DNA from: Rhizophagus clarus
Taxonomy: Eukaryota; Glomeromycota; Glomeromycetes; Glomerales; Glomeraceae
DNA length: 64,000 nt
Direction: 5' to 3'
NCBI GenBank assembly: GCA_015698045.1
Contig: BLAL01000191.1
Location: forward strand, 926,001-990,000
The notes below the pieces were generated by a model, which was given only the letters and a program-made list of their open reading frames with translations, searched no databases and was not told the origin of the DNA. Below are positions 35,793-46,318 of the stretch, in pieces. Both the position numbers and the translations under genes were made by a program. Every line of letters begins with the position of its first letter. Within the stretch, counting starts at the first letter, position 1.

Positions 35793-38589
35793 GCCCTAAA
35801 CTCTCAAACAAAGCAGGCAGACATACTCAAGATGAGATTAAAAAAAGCACAGCTGACATTAAACATAACGTCGTGTATCCTAACAAATGACCCTGACGTT
35901 ACAGTTCCTAATAAGATACTGAATAACCATACGTACAACGTGGTAAGAAAGGCACATGATTACTTTTTCAAATTCCATCCATTAACAGAAAATGAAGAAT
36001 GGAATATACCAATAATTGGCCCAAGTGTGAGAGACTTCGTATATGAGCAAGCGCCGGAATTAGTAAAAAAAGACAAGGAACTCATTATAAGGAAAGCAGC
36101 AACTCTCTCTATATATGGAGTCCTGCAACTACTAAACTACGATGCGTCAAATACAATCACATGGCAACAAATATGTGACTTTAATAAGAGACAAGCAAGA
36201 GGAAGAACTCCGAAATGGTTCACTATTCTGTTAGGCCTAGTACAACAATCAACTCAACTTAAAGACCTATGTAAGATAAGCGTGGAATCATTAAACCCAG
36301 GAAGCGAGTCAGAAAGGGACAGAGAAACCTCAATTAACATACAGGCAATTAAGGTAACAAAGGAGACTCCGTCTACAGATGGCAGAAAGAAAGAATTTGT
36401 ATATACACAACAAGACCACACGCTAGTAATAGGACAAATTAACAAAAAAAACCGGTCAGGGAGATACTCAATACAACACTGGGCTATTAAAAAAGGAGAT
36501 GACAATGGAGTGATTGTCATACAACGTTGCAATGGCTGCGCATTAAATGATAAAAGAGTCAACAAAGAAAGTCACAACTGTTATTTTAACAAGGAATGTT
36601 CAGACCTAGCTTGTATAAACAGGATCTCTAATTGTCAAAACAACTCCAATACCAAAATTATTAAAGACATAATAGAAATTAGAAATCACCAAGGAAGACA
36701 ACATATCCCAGAATGGATACCTGGCCCCATACAAATACATGATTATGATACGGCTCTTATTCAAAATACATTATTAAATAAAGAATCCGTGACACAACAC
36801 ATAGCATTATTACATCATCTAAGATTACTATTTAGCCTATCTGACATGATTAATATATATACTGACGGCTCACTGACAACCCGGTATAATGTGAACCTAA
36901 ACACTTTTACAAAACATATGGGCACAGGATGGGTAATACTGAACAATAAAGAAGAGGTAATTTTGGAATGCAGCAGCTCAATTACAGAATGGCCTTCATC
37001 TACACGTGCAGAGCTTGGAGCCATCCTATCAGCTATACTTGTCTTACAAACAGGACAGAGAGTAAAAATCTTCACTGACTCTCAAGCTGCAATAGACAGT
37101 ATCAATTATATAAATACAAGCTTAACAAATGGAAAAAACAAAATACGAGTATGGTGTAAAAGCAATAACTACAGCATAGTTAGCAGCATAATTAACCTTA
37201 TCGATAGCAAACACTTAGAGTTAAAACTAATAAAAGTGAAAGGCCACTCAGGAGTCAAAGGCAATGAAGAAGCAGACAGAGTGGCCAAGAATGATAAAGA
37301 AAAATTAACCTGTATTACAATCAATGATTCACAACAAAAAGACTTAAAATATGATTTATATTGGGATGGCAAAAGAGTTGATAGACACATCAGGAAATTT
37401 ATAGATAACTTATGTGAGTCAGCATTAGAGGCAGCATGGTCCCTTAACCGCGCAAATAGAACAATTTTACAAGATACAACTTACACGATAGAAGAGAAAG
37501 TCACATGGGCATTATTTAAAAAAAATACAGGATTCAACTGTACATCATCATCAGTAAACAATAGATTCATCAAACACTTGAAACTTACAAACAATTTACT
37601 ACCAACTCTAGAGATTATGAAAGAAAGAAGATATGATCTATATGGAGATGTAAAGTGCAGAATGTGTCTTGAAGAAAATGAAGATGATGATCACATAATC
37701 TATTGCCAGCAACTCAAAGATAAGTGGCTGATGGTGGCTAACAATACTAGGCATGAATGTGATCAAATGCTTAAAGACTTACTGTCACAAGAAAATCATC
37801 TTCAATTAAACCAAGAAGACATACAACAATTGATGTCATGGAATAGGAATTTCTTTGTTCATATCACAGGTCCTAACCAGGAGTTACCTATTCCTTTTAT
37901 ACATCTGATGTTAAGAAACTTTTTTCCAAAAGAAAAATATAGAAAACTCAAATCCATTGTTAAGTCAGAAAAAGCTACACTAACAATTACTACCCTGTTT
38001 TTAGAGATCTTCATTAATGAATTTTATAAAATCATTTGGCAATCACGTTGCAACATAGTAACTGAATGGGAACGCATGAAAGGAATAAAGAAGAAAGACC
38101 TAAAGAAGAAAATATTAGCACATCAACGCATTACATATGAACGGACTCCAATTCAACAAATAGAAGGTGACACATATGATCTAAAAGGAAGGAAAATTTT
38201 CAAACATAATGAACAATGGTCAATTTCTCTTGAAAAAACAAGACAGTATATAAATCAGTTTATTAGAGAAGGAAATAGGGTAATTTGGAAGGTATATAAT
38301 AATATTAAGATGTATAAATACACATATAAATTTTCTTTTTGTTTAGAGGGTAGTGAAAGCACATACTGAAGCCATAGGACAATAATGATCCTATATAATC
38401 TGATAGCTACTATAGGAGGATATAGGTGAATGTCATATTGGTGATGGTAGGGCACAGAAGCAATCTATAGGATGGGGAACCGGTTCAGAGTTTTAATGGA
38501 TTAGTTATACTTGCAGCAGAAATATCTGTTATCTTTATATGACTAATAAACTCATGAATTGCACTACCTTGCAAAAAAAAAAAAAAAAA
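35793..38589 (+). mobile_element. 5'-truncated LINE (non-LTR retrotransposon)
   Basis: The insertion is bounded by a 12-bp target duplication TTCTAAATTTAT at 35781-35792 and 38590-38601. It ends in an A17 poly(A) tail and lacks the 5' end, as is usual for target-primed insertion. The only open frame is the C-terminal part of the polyprotein. Perfect duplication, poly(A) and an unbroken frame point to a recent insertion. The base composition is less AT-rich than the surroundings. Confidence 0.92.
35832..38369 (+). CDS. LINE ORF C-terminal part with RNase H and zinc knuckle
   Basis: An 845-codon frame, open upstream to the insertion boundary. A central RNase H domain shows all four metal ligands: Asp345 (YTDGS), Glu394 (RAELGA), Asp416 (FTDSQ) and Asp482 (NEEAD), plus KGHSG before the last. 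Further on, CRMC...H..YC (C-x2-C-x8-H-x3-C) is a zf-RVT-like knuckle. The first 300 or so residues are probably the region between reverse transcriptase and RNase H, with a Cys-rich patch (SHNCYFNKECSDLAC). No endonuclease or reverse transcriptase motif is present, consistent with 5' truncation, so it should not retrotranspose by itself. Tad1/I-like clades carry RNase H; exact clade not determined. Confidence 0.85.
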   Translation: MRLKKAQLTLNITSCILTNDPDVTVPNKILNNHTYNVVRKAHDYFFKFHPLTENEEWNIPIIGPSVRDFVYEQAPELVKKDKELIIRKAATLSIYGVLQLLNYDASNTITWQQICDFNKRQARGRTPKWFTILLGLVQQSTQLKDLCKISVESLNPGSESERDRETSINIQAIKVTKETPSTDGRKKEFVYTQQDHTLVIGQINKKNRSGRYSIQHWAIKKGDDNGVIVIQRCNGCALNDKRVNKESHNCYFNKECSDLACINRISNCQNNSNTKIIKDIIEIRNHQGRQHIPEWIPGPIQIHDYDTALIQNTLLNKESVTQHIALLHHLRLLFSLSDMINIYTDGSLTTRYNVNLNTFTKHMGTGWVILNNKEEVILECSSSITEWPSSTRAELGAILSAILVLQTGQRVKIFTDSQAAIDSINYINTSLTNGKNKIRVWCKSNNYSIVSSIINLIDSKHLELKLIKVKGHSGVKGNEEADRVAKNDKEKLTCITINDSQQKDLKYDLYWDGKRVDRHIRKFIDNLCESALEAAWSLNRANRTILQDTTYTIEEKVTWALFKKNTGFNCTSSSVNNRFIKHLKLTNNLLPTLEIMKERRYDLYGDVKCRMCLEENEDDDHIIYCQQLKDKWLMVANNTRHECDQMLKDLLSQENHLQLNQEDIQQLMSWNRNFFVHITGPNQELPIPFIHLMLRNFFPKEKYRKLKSIVKSEKATLTITTLFLEIFINEFYKIIWQSRCNIVTEWERMKGIKKKDLKKKILAHQRITYERTPIQQIEGDTYDLKGRKIFKHNEQWSISLEKTRQYINQFIREGNRVIWKVYNNIKMYKYTYKFSFCLEGSESTY

Positions 38590-38601
38590 TTCTAAATTTA
38601 T

Positions 38602-39069
38602 ATAATAATATAAAAGTATAAATATTTTCAGATCCAGTAATCTAATTTTAATAATTTTATATTCATTTGATTCATCTTATTAAGATGAATTTAATGATGT
38701 ATATTGCAGCTTTTTAATATCAATATTAATAAAGTTATTATACTATAAATATTTAGTAATTATTGATATTAAAATATAATCTAGTGAATAAATTTTTATA
38801 TTCTTATTAATGTTTCAGGTAAACCTTTAAGCTCTGGCCCAAACTTTTTTAACTTTTTAATTTACTAAATAGATTTGATTTATTTTTATGTAAATAAGTG
38901 TGGCTAAAGTTAACAAATAAATTACAAGTTTTGCCTGTTGAAAAAAGTCTCACTGTATTGCACCTTTAAGTTTCGCTCATCTGCCCAAACTCAAAATATT
39001 TCCAAATTTGGGTTTCGCCTGAAACATTAATTCTTATTATTATTAGATTTATTTTATTGAAATAAATAA
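38602..39069. other. AT-rich spacer with dispersed repeat
   Basis: Contains a copy of a dispersed sequence (GATTCATCTTATTAAGATGA, then ACTATAAATATTTAGTAAT) whose relatives lie at about 40605, 43320 and 52020. No gene. Confidence 0.5.
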
Positions 39070-39077
39070 ATCTAATG

Positions 39078-40596
39078 AGGACTTTAAATAATACTAATAT
39101 AATTCACATATGGATTTGCGTAGAGTTTATATGAAGTTACTTTTTAAACCCACAAATTGAGTTTGCGTAGATCGGTTAATTTGGAAGTAATTCACATATT
39201 ATATTTGTATAGAGTTTATAATAGATATATGTGGATTTATTTTTAAAAAATACTAATTTGGGTAAATATAAATTACTTAGTATTTACCAAAATTTATTTT
39301 ATTTTATTTATTTTTTCATTTTTTTTCAGTATTTTAAACTAAATTTATTTATTTTTATTATTTTTTTTCAGTTTTTAATACCCTCAATTTCAAAAGTCCA
39401 GTCATCTTTTTCGTCCAGATACACTATAAAAAAAAAAAATAATTAATTAGTTAAAAAAAAGAACAATGAAAAATACCTCACCACCCTCTCTTACTTTAAT
39501 TCCAAAAGTTCAGTTATATTTTTCGTCTGACAACACTACAAAAAATAAAAAAAAAATAGTTAATTAATTAATTAAAAAAAATACTGAAAAATACTTCTCT
39601 CACTCTCCTTTACCTTAATTCCAAAAGTCTGATCATACTTTTCGTCTGACAACACTACAAAAAATAAAAAAAAAGTTAGCTTAATTAATTAAAAAAAAAT
39701 AACAAAACATCTCCCCACTCTACCTTACCTTAATTCTAAAAATTCAGTCATGCTTTTCATCTGGTAACACTACAAAAAATAAAAAAAAATTAATTAATTA
39801 AAAAAACAATAAAATATCCCCCAACCCTCCTTTACCTTAATTTTAAAAGTCCAGTTGTGCTTTTCATTTAGAAATACTACAAAAAATAAAAAAAAAATAA
39901 ATAATTAATTAGTTAAAAAAAACACTGAAAAATACTTTCCTATCCTCCCTTACCTTAATTCCAAAAGTTTGGTTATGCTTTTTATCTGGCAATACTACAA
40001 AAAATAAAAAAAAATAATTACTTAATTAATTAAAAAAATAACAAAATCTCTTTTCTGATCCTCCCTTACCTTAATTTTAAAAGTTTAGTTATGCTTTTCA
40101 TTCAGAAACACTACAAAAAATAAAAAAAAATAAATAATTAATTAGTTAAAAAAATACTGAAAAATACTTCCCTATCTTTCCTTACCTTAATTCCAAAAGT
40201 CTGATTATGCTTTTCATCTGGCAACACTATAAAAAATAAAAAAAAATAATTACTTAATTAATTAAAAAAATAATGAAATACCTCTTTCAACCCTCCCTTA
40301 CCTTAATTCCAAAAGTCCAGTAGTACTTTTCATCTGAAAATATTACAAAAATAAACTGATAAATAATTAAAAAAAAACAGATATTTAGATTATCTGATTA
40401 GATCAGCAAGTTATATGACCCTGCCTTTATATCAAATAATTTGTTATAGTGTTAACAAATTTTTTATAAATTTAAAAAATTTTTTTTTAATTAAGATATA
40501 AGTTTGCATAGCATTACTATGAAAAAAAAGTTGTGTAGAGTTAATAGTAAATGCATGCAGATCATTTGTGAATTATATTAGTATTATTCAGATCCT
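39078..40596 (-). mobile_element. hAT-like element D carrying a mini-exon array
   Basis: A 1,519-bp element with TIRs that share AATAATACTAATATAATTCA inside AGGA-type ends. It is flanked by a perfect 8-bp duplication ATCTAATG at 39070-39077 and 40597-40604. No transposase frame exists. The interior is a tandem array of exon/intron-like units on the minus strand, preceded by a leader resembling the one in front of array B. The element looks non-autonomous and its ends are well preserved. Confidence 0.85.
39382..40341 (-). repeat. Mini-exon/intron tandem array D (41-nt exons)
   Basis: Seven exon-like segments of exactly 41 nt lie at 40226-40186, 40110-40070, 39994-39954, 39876-39836, 39769-39729, 39654-39614 and 39535-39495. 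Each has a TTTTTTGTAG-type acceptor (ATAG in one copy) and a GTAAGG/GTAAAG/GTAAGA donor. Predicted introns are 66-78 nt, most with TAACTAAT-like branch words. A variant first segment (from 40333) starts at CAG|ATG and a variant last one sits near 39382-39430. One frame of the consensus reads LPDEKHNQTFGIK, but 41 is not a multiple of 3 and another frame has a stop, so continuous translation fails. Confidence 0.75.
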
Positions 40597-40604
40597 ATCT
40601 AATG

Positions 40605-43600
40605 ATATATATTGCATCTTTAATTTTAATTTTAATTTTAATGAAATTATCTTACTATAAATATTTAGTAATGATTAATATTAAAGCACAATTTAATAAT
40701 TGAATTTTTGTATTTTTATTATCATTAGACACATCTTATCAGAAAAATTAAATGATAATAAGATTATTAAATATAAATAATTGATTGCAAAATTATAATT
40801 TACTAAAGTTTTTAAATATAATTTAATTAAAATTTAAATTAATTTTAACTAAATATTTTTAATATAAAATTAAATATAAGAACCAAAATTAAATATAGAA
40901 TTCAAATTTTTCTTAATAAATTACTTAATAATTACAGAATTATATAATTACATATTTTTGTAATATTAAAATAATTTTAAATACAAGCATAATAATTAAA
41001 TTATTTAATAGTTATTCAGAAATTATTAAAAATAAATAAATAATTTAATTATTTATTAGTATTATAGTTTTTCTTATTTAAATAAAAATAAAAAAATAAA
41101 ATATAATTTTTAATATATAAATATATTATTAAATAAAATAAATTTATATATAAACAGAAAATCTAATATTTTAAAAAAAAATTCTAAAAAAAAGATCAAT
41201 ATAAACATAATCATATTAATTAACCAATTAAAAATAAGAAATTCACATATAAAGTCAATTATGTGATATGAATTATAATGTTATATCTATAATATATAAT
41301 ATATAACCCTTAAAGATAAATTATAAATAAAAAAATATTGAAAAAATATATACTGTATTTGTTTATTTCTATATATTTGATTTAAAAAAATATTTCTGAC
41401 TTTTATTTCTTATTACTTTTTAAGTATATCAAGTTTCTTATATAATTCAAATTTTTAAAAATAAAATTTTAGAAGAAAAAATACTTTTTTTTTATATTTT
41501 TAACTTTAAAGAATTCTTTTTAACATTATTTCTTTTATTTTTTATAAAAATATTAAGTTTTTATATAACCCAGATTTTTAAAGATAAATATAAAAGAAAA
41601 GAATAATATTTTTATTTATTTTTATTTATTTGACTTAAAGAAATATTTTTAATATTTTATTTTTTATTTTTTTTTTTTATTAAGAGTAGCAAATTTTTTA
41701 TATAATCTGGATTTTTAAAGATTAATATAAAAAAAAGTGAAATATTTTTATTTATATGTTTTTATTCATTTGACTTAAAAAAATATTCAATATTTTATTT
41801 TTTTTTTTTTAATAGTAAAAGACTGGATTTCAGAAATATTATTAACTTAGCTGATAACATTAAAGATCCTAAATCTATTAACAAACATTTAAAAATTTAC
41901 ACTTATTCTACCTTATTATCAGAGACTAACTTCAACCATGTCTTTATTTTTTCTTTTATTTTTCATTTTCTGTTTAGCTAATATGGCAGTATTATTAATG
42001 GCTAATTTCTTAGGTGAATTCCTTTTTTTTTGCAAATACTTATCAACAAAATCCTTTTATCACTATATTGGCCTCTTTCTCAGTAATTAATTAAAATAAT
42101 AATAAAAAATACCTTCTATATTTCTTCAATTTTTTTTTATTTAAATTCCAAAAATCTGGTTATATTTTTGATTAGTAACATATTAATTTAAAAAATTTAT
42201 TATATAATTATAATAATTCATTATCATTTTTTCCTAAAAATTTATTAATTAACTAGAATTTTTTTTTAAATTTTTATATAAAAAAATACCATTTTCTTAA
42301 TCATATAATCAATATGATTAAAACTATCACTATTGGAGATATTTATTTAAGACAAAATTACTAATTTTTCAAAAATGCTGACAGTAGTATGAAGAATTAT
42401 TGAAATGTATTTGCAATGTATAGCCTTGTTACTATTTATAACTGGTTTTATATTTTTTATCTTATGAAGAATGTTATCAATACAGAGCTTAAACTCCTTA
42501 GAGTTTTCATCAATTAGGTGAGTAAAGGTCTATAAATGTAGAATATATAATCTAAAAATTCATAATGAGAAAAAGTTAGTATGATATAACTTACTCAGCA
42601 TAAATAGATATTTATTATGCTGCTATTTTTAATACCTAATTTTTTAATAATTTCTTCAAATTGCAATACAAGAAAAATATATATTTTTATAATTTTTAGT
42701 AAATTTGGCAAATACTAAAACCATTTTTATTTCAAATCCACTATTTCTAAAATTTTTTTTCTATCTTGAGAAAAACTTGGCCAACTATTTTTGTTTGTAA
42801 ATAATTAAATTATTTTTATCAAGTTTCAGGTTTTTCTTCTTACATAAGAAGTCAATAAGTTTAGTCATTTTATATTTTTTAATCTTATTTATTAGTATAA
42901 GCAGTACTTCATCTTATATAGTACTGAAATTATTTATTGTACAAGTAAGATTAAATATCAAATCTCTTTAACAGAAGACTTCAATTGAATTATATAAGAA
43001 TATTAAAAATTTTGAAAATTATAGTGGATTTGTTAAAAATAAAATAGTATTAGCTAGTAAAAAAATCTGCAAATAAGAAAAAAATAACACTAGTATAAAC
43101 TTCATTTTTATAATGTATTAATAAAAAATTTTTTTTGATAAAAGTAATCAAATACTTATATAGGTTAAAATAGGATCTCAAACTATATATAAATAGGTCA
43201 GAGGTTAAGTTTGCTTATTAATCATATAAAATTTTTAAAAAATTGCTTATTTTAGAGTATTTTTTGCAAATTTTTATCCTATATACACCTGTTTTTAAAA
43301 AATTTACTAATTGAATTTTGATGAATTTTATATTATTGGATTCGTCCCAATAAGATAAATTTAATGGTATAAATTTTATTTTAATAGCATTAATATTGAC
43401 TAAAATATTCTAAATTAAAAATTTACTATATATTATATTTGATCTAAATAAGAGATATTTGGGATCCTATTTATCCTACCCTTAATTTTAAGCAAATTTA
43501 ATTAGATTAAAGTAGTAATTCAGATTAAAGGTAGATATATAAAATATTAATTCATAAATTTCAAATTTTTTAAATAATAAAATATAATATTTATATTTTT

Positions 43601-44030
43601 ATTTTGTCACAGTTTTTTTTATTAGTTAATTATTATAAAAATTTTTTATATAATAATTTAAAAATACTAATTTTATATATAAATAAGTATATATAATAAA
43701 AATCTGATAATTTATTGTAGTTTAGTGTATATCTAATACCATTCAAAATTTTTATATATAAAAGTTCTAAAATATTTTTATTAAATTGGAATTTAAACCA
43801 TTTATAGTACAATGTAAAATATATTATTACAATATTTATTTTAATTTTTAAATACTACAATTACACCTTGATATAATAAAGTAAGTGTCTGGACCAATTG
43901 GATCTTCATTTTAAAAAAATTTGTTAATATTATAACAAATTATTCAGTATAGTATAATGAATTTTCAGTATAAGGTATTAGTCATGTGACTTGCCAATCT
44001 AATTTATTGTTAATTAATTAATCTATAAAT
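40605..44030. other. Gene-free AT-rich repeats
   Basis: No gene. A degenerate tandem repeat of about 120 bp (four units, ATTTGACTTAAAGAAATATT-like words) spans 41390-41830. The dispersed repeat copy at 43171-43470 is listed separately. Confidence 0.5.
43171..43470. repeat. Dispersed ~300-bp inverted-ended repeat, copy 1
   Basis: Ends ATAGGATCTCAAA and the complement of ATAGGATCCCAAA enclose a segment containing GGATTCGTCCCAATAAGATA. A second copy begins near 51880 and its right end is at about 54470, because element C is inserted inside it. Partial relatives lie near 38660 and 56965. Confidence 0.6.
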
Positions 44031-44039
44031 TTTTTTTTA

Positions 44040-44625
44040 ATATTTTTTTTTTAATAATAAAGATAGTACTGGATTGGATTTTGGAAAGGATAAGTATTTT
44101 TAAAGAACGAGGAAAGTGAGTTTTTTTTAATTTTATGTAAGAATATTTATTTATGTACTTTCTTTTTGTAGATTTTGACTTGAATCTGAAAATGAAGACT
44201 AGTAAGTGATTTTAAAAGAGGAGAAGTGAGTTTATTATTTTTTTTATGTAAAAATGTATATTAACTTTTTTTGTAGATTTTGGCTTGGAATTTGGAAATA
44301 AAGAGGGTATATTTTTAAAGTAGAAAGTAACTTTTTGGAAATTTTTTTATGTAAAGACATGTATTAACGTTTTTTTACTACTATTTTTTTGTAGATTTCA
44401 GCCTGGGATTTAGAAATAAAGAGGGTATATATTTCTAAAAAGGAGGAGCAGCTTTTTTATCAAAAAATGTTTATTAACATTCTTTTACTTTCTTTTGTAG
44501 ACTTCAGCCTGGGATTTAAAATGAAAAGGGAAAGTATTTCTAAAGAGAGGAAGCAAATTTTTTTGAGATTTCTTTTTATTAAAAACATTTATTAACATTC
44601 TTTTACTTTTTGTAGATTTTAATCT
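44040..44625 (+). repeat. Mini-exon/intron tandem array B
   Basis: About five units of 115-130 bp. Each has TTAAC followed by a T-rich run and TTTTTGTAG, then an exon-like segment whose translation fits F-[GDS]-L-x-F (FGLEFGNKEG, FSLGFRNKEG, FDLNLKMK), then a donor-like GTATAT, GTGAGT or GTAAC. The leader before the first unit (AATTTGTTAATATTATAACA) resembles the leader of array D. Confidence 0.5.
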
Positions 44626-44639
44626 GAAAAAGTTTGGAT

Positions 44640-45578
44640 ATTACATATAGGCTGATTTGATCACCTTTAATTAAAATATTGATTTTGTTACATTTTTATT
44701 ATACAAAATACTATACAATATACAGTAAATTGAGGGTGAGTATTAAAAAATTTTATTTAATGTTATTATACTATAATTTGGTAAATATTTCTTTTAAATT
44801 AATATAAATCTTAGCATTTACTATATATGTTAAAAATTCGTATCTCAACTTTAAACGTAAATATCTCCAGATCCAATGATCCAATCGGCAAGCTCTTTTT
44901 TCGCTCATATAGTCCAGATCAAGGGCTTTCCAGAGAGCCTAAATGTTTAAAAAACGGATCAGTGGATCCCAAGATATTTGCATTTAAACATGTTAAAAAA
45001 TTCGTACCTCAACTTTAAATGTAAATATCTCCAGATCTAATGATCCAATCGGCAAGCTCTTTTTTCGTCTATAAAGTCCAGAACAAGGGCTTTCCAACAA
45101 GCCTAAAATATAGAAAACGGATCAGTGAATCTTGATATATTTGCGTTTAAAGATAGTAATACAAACTCTGACATAAAATAATTATTTTATTGTTTAAAAA
45201 TATCTATTATAATACCATCTTTTATATGATGTTTTTATTACACTTTCATAAATATTTATAGCTACTAAGACTATATAAATTTTTATTTTACTTTATATTT
45301 TATTAAAATATACTTACTTTTTAATAATATATGTTAAAAATTCCATATATATGAGAAATGGGTTTTTTATTAGTGAAATGGGTTTTTTCACGTCTCTTTT
45401 ACATTTAATAATTTAAGTTTTGCAAATGTAAATTTTTGTTCAACTTATTATTTAATCAAGTGATTATCAATCAGATGATTTTTGGTATTACAAAACAATT
45501 TTGAGTAACGAAAACTGTGAAAATCAATTTAATAATTCTTTTTAATGCAGAGTAAACAAATCAGCCCATATGAATAGA
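44640..45578. repeat. Candidate TIR element with a tandem duplication
   Basis: ATATAGGCTGATTTGATCAC at the left and the near-complement of ATATGGGCTGATTTGTTTAC at the right bracket about 940 bp. Inside, 44827-45165 is a direct duplication of about 175 bp (words TCCAATCGGCAAGCTCTTTT and AAGGGCTTTCCA in both). Non-coding; no clear target duplication. Confidence 0.4.
44827..45165 (+). repeat. 175-bp direct duplication
   Basis: Two adjacent copies share GTTAAAAAATTCGTA, TAAATATCTCCAGATC, CAATCGGCAAGCTCTTTTTT and AACGGATCAGTG at about 90% identity by eye. The 63-codon frame inside is not supported as a gene. Confidence 0.8.
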
Positions 45579-46318
45579 AAAATATGCCTGTAAAAATAAA
45601 GTGTTAGTTAAAATATATTTTGTTTGTTATAATGGAATATATATCTGTCAAATTATATTATGACTGTAATAGCATTTATTAACTAACAGTATTTATTGAT
45701 TTATTTGATAGCATTTGTTTTTAATGAATCTTTGCTTTAGAGTCAATAAAATTGTTATAAAAAAATTTGTTATAAAAAGGAATATTTTTATATATACTGT
45801 TTTATAACTTTACTTCATATAATGGTATACAACTCATATTTAATAAAATTTGGTTAATCAAGGGATTTTTCATATGTTAATGTCTGTTCCACATTAACAA
45901 TTTATTATATAGTGTTCTTCGTTATATTAAGGTTCATTATAGAGAGGGATGACTATATACATCCAAATTATACTCTTAGTTTACTTATATAATATAAGCT
46001 TCAGATGACTTTCCTGTAAAATAACACTAAAAAATGTTTATTAACATTAAATTTTTATTGATTTTTTATTGCTAATTAGCAGCATACTGTTTTATTTTAA
46101 GAAAAAACATGATATATAAAAAAAAAAAAAAAAAAAAAATAAATTTCAGATTGTCATTTTTGGTTGTACAACATTTTGTCTTAATGGTAATCTTATCTTT
46201 TTTTGGCAAGGTACAAATCTTTTGTAATAGAGTATAATTTCTTGGAATTATTCTATAATAAGTTATTAAATATATGAGAAACATCTTTGTAAATTTTAAA
46301 GAAAATCTTTCTAGAAAT
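45579..46318. other. Intergenic, 3' flank of unknown gene
   Basis: AT-rich. An open frame on the minus strand at 46072-46353 overlaps the last exon of the gene ending at 46319 in another frame and has no support. Confidence 0.5.

Noticed and set aside
39495-40333. A protein made of repeated LPDEKHNQTFGIK units
   Set aside because: The 41-nt exon length shifts frame at each junction and one of the three frames contains a stop, so serial inclusion cannot stay open.
39382-40341. A CRISPR-like array
   Set aside because: Regular spacing was considered, but the whole 115-bp unit repeats, there are no unique spacers, and the genome is eukaryotic.
44827-45018. 63-codon frame in the 175-bp duplication
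   Set aside because: The second copy of the duplication does not preserve the frame as a gene would.
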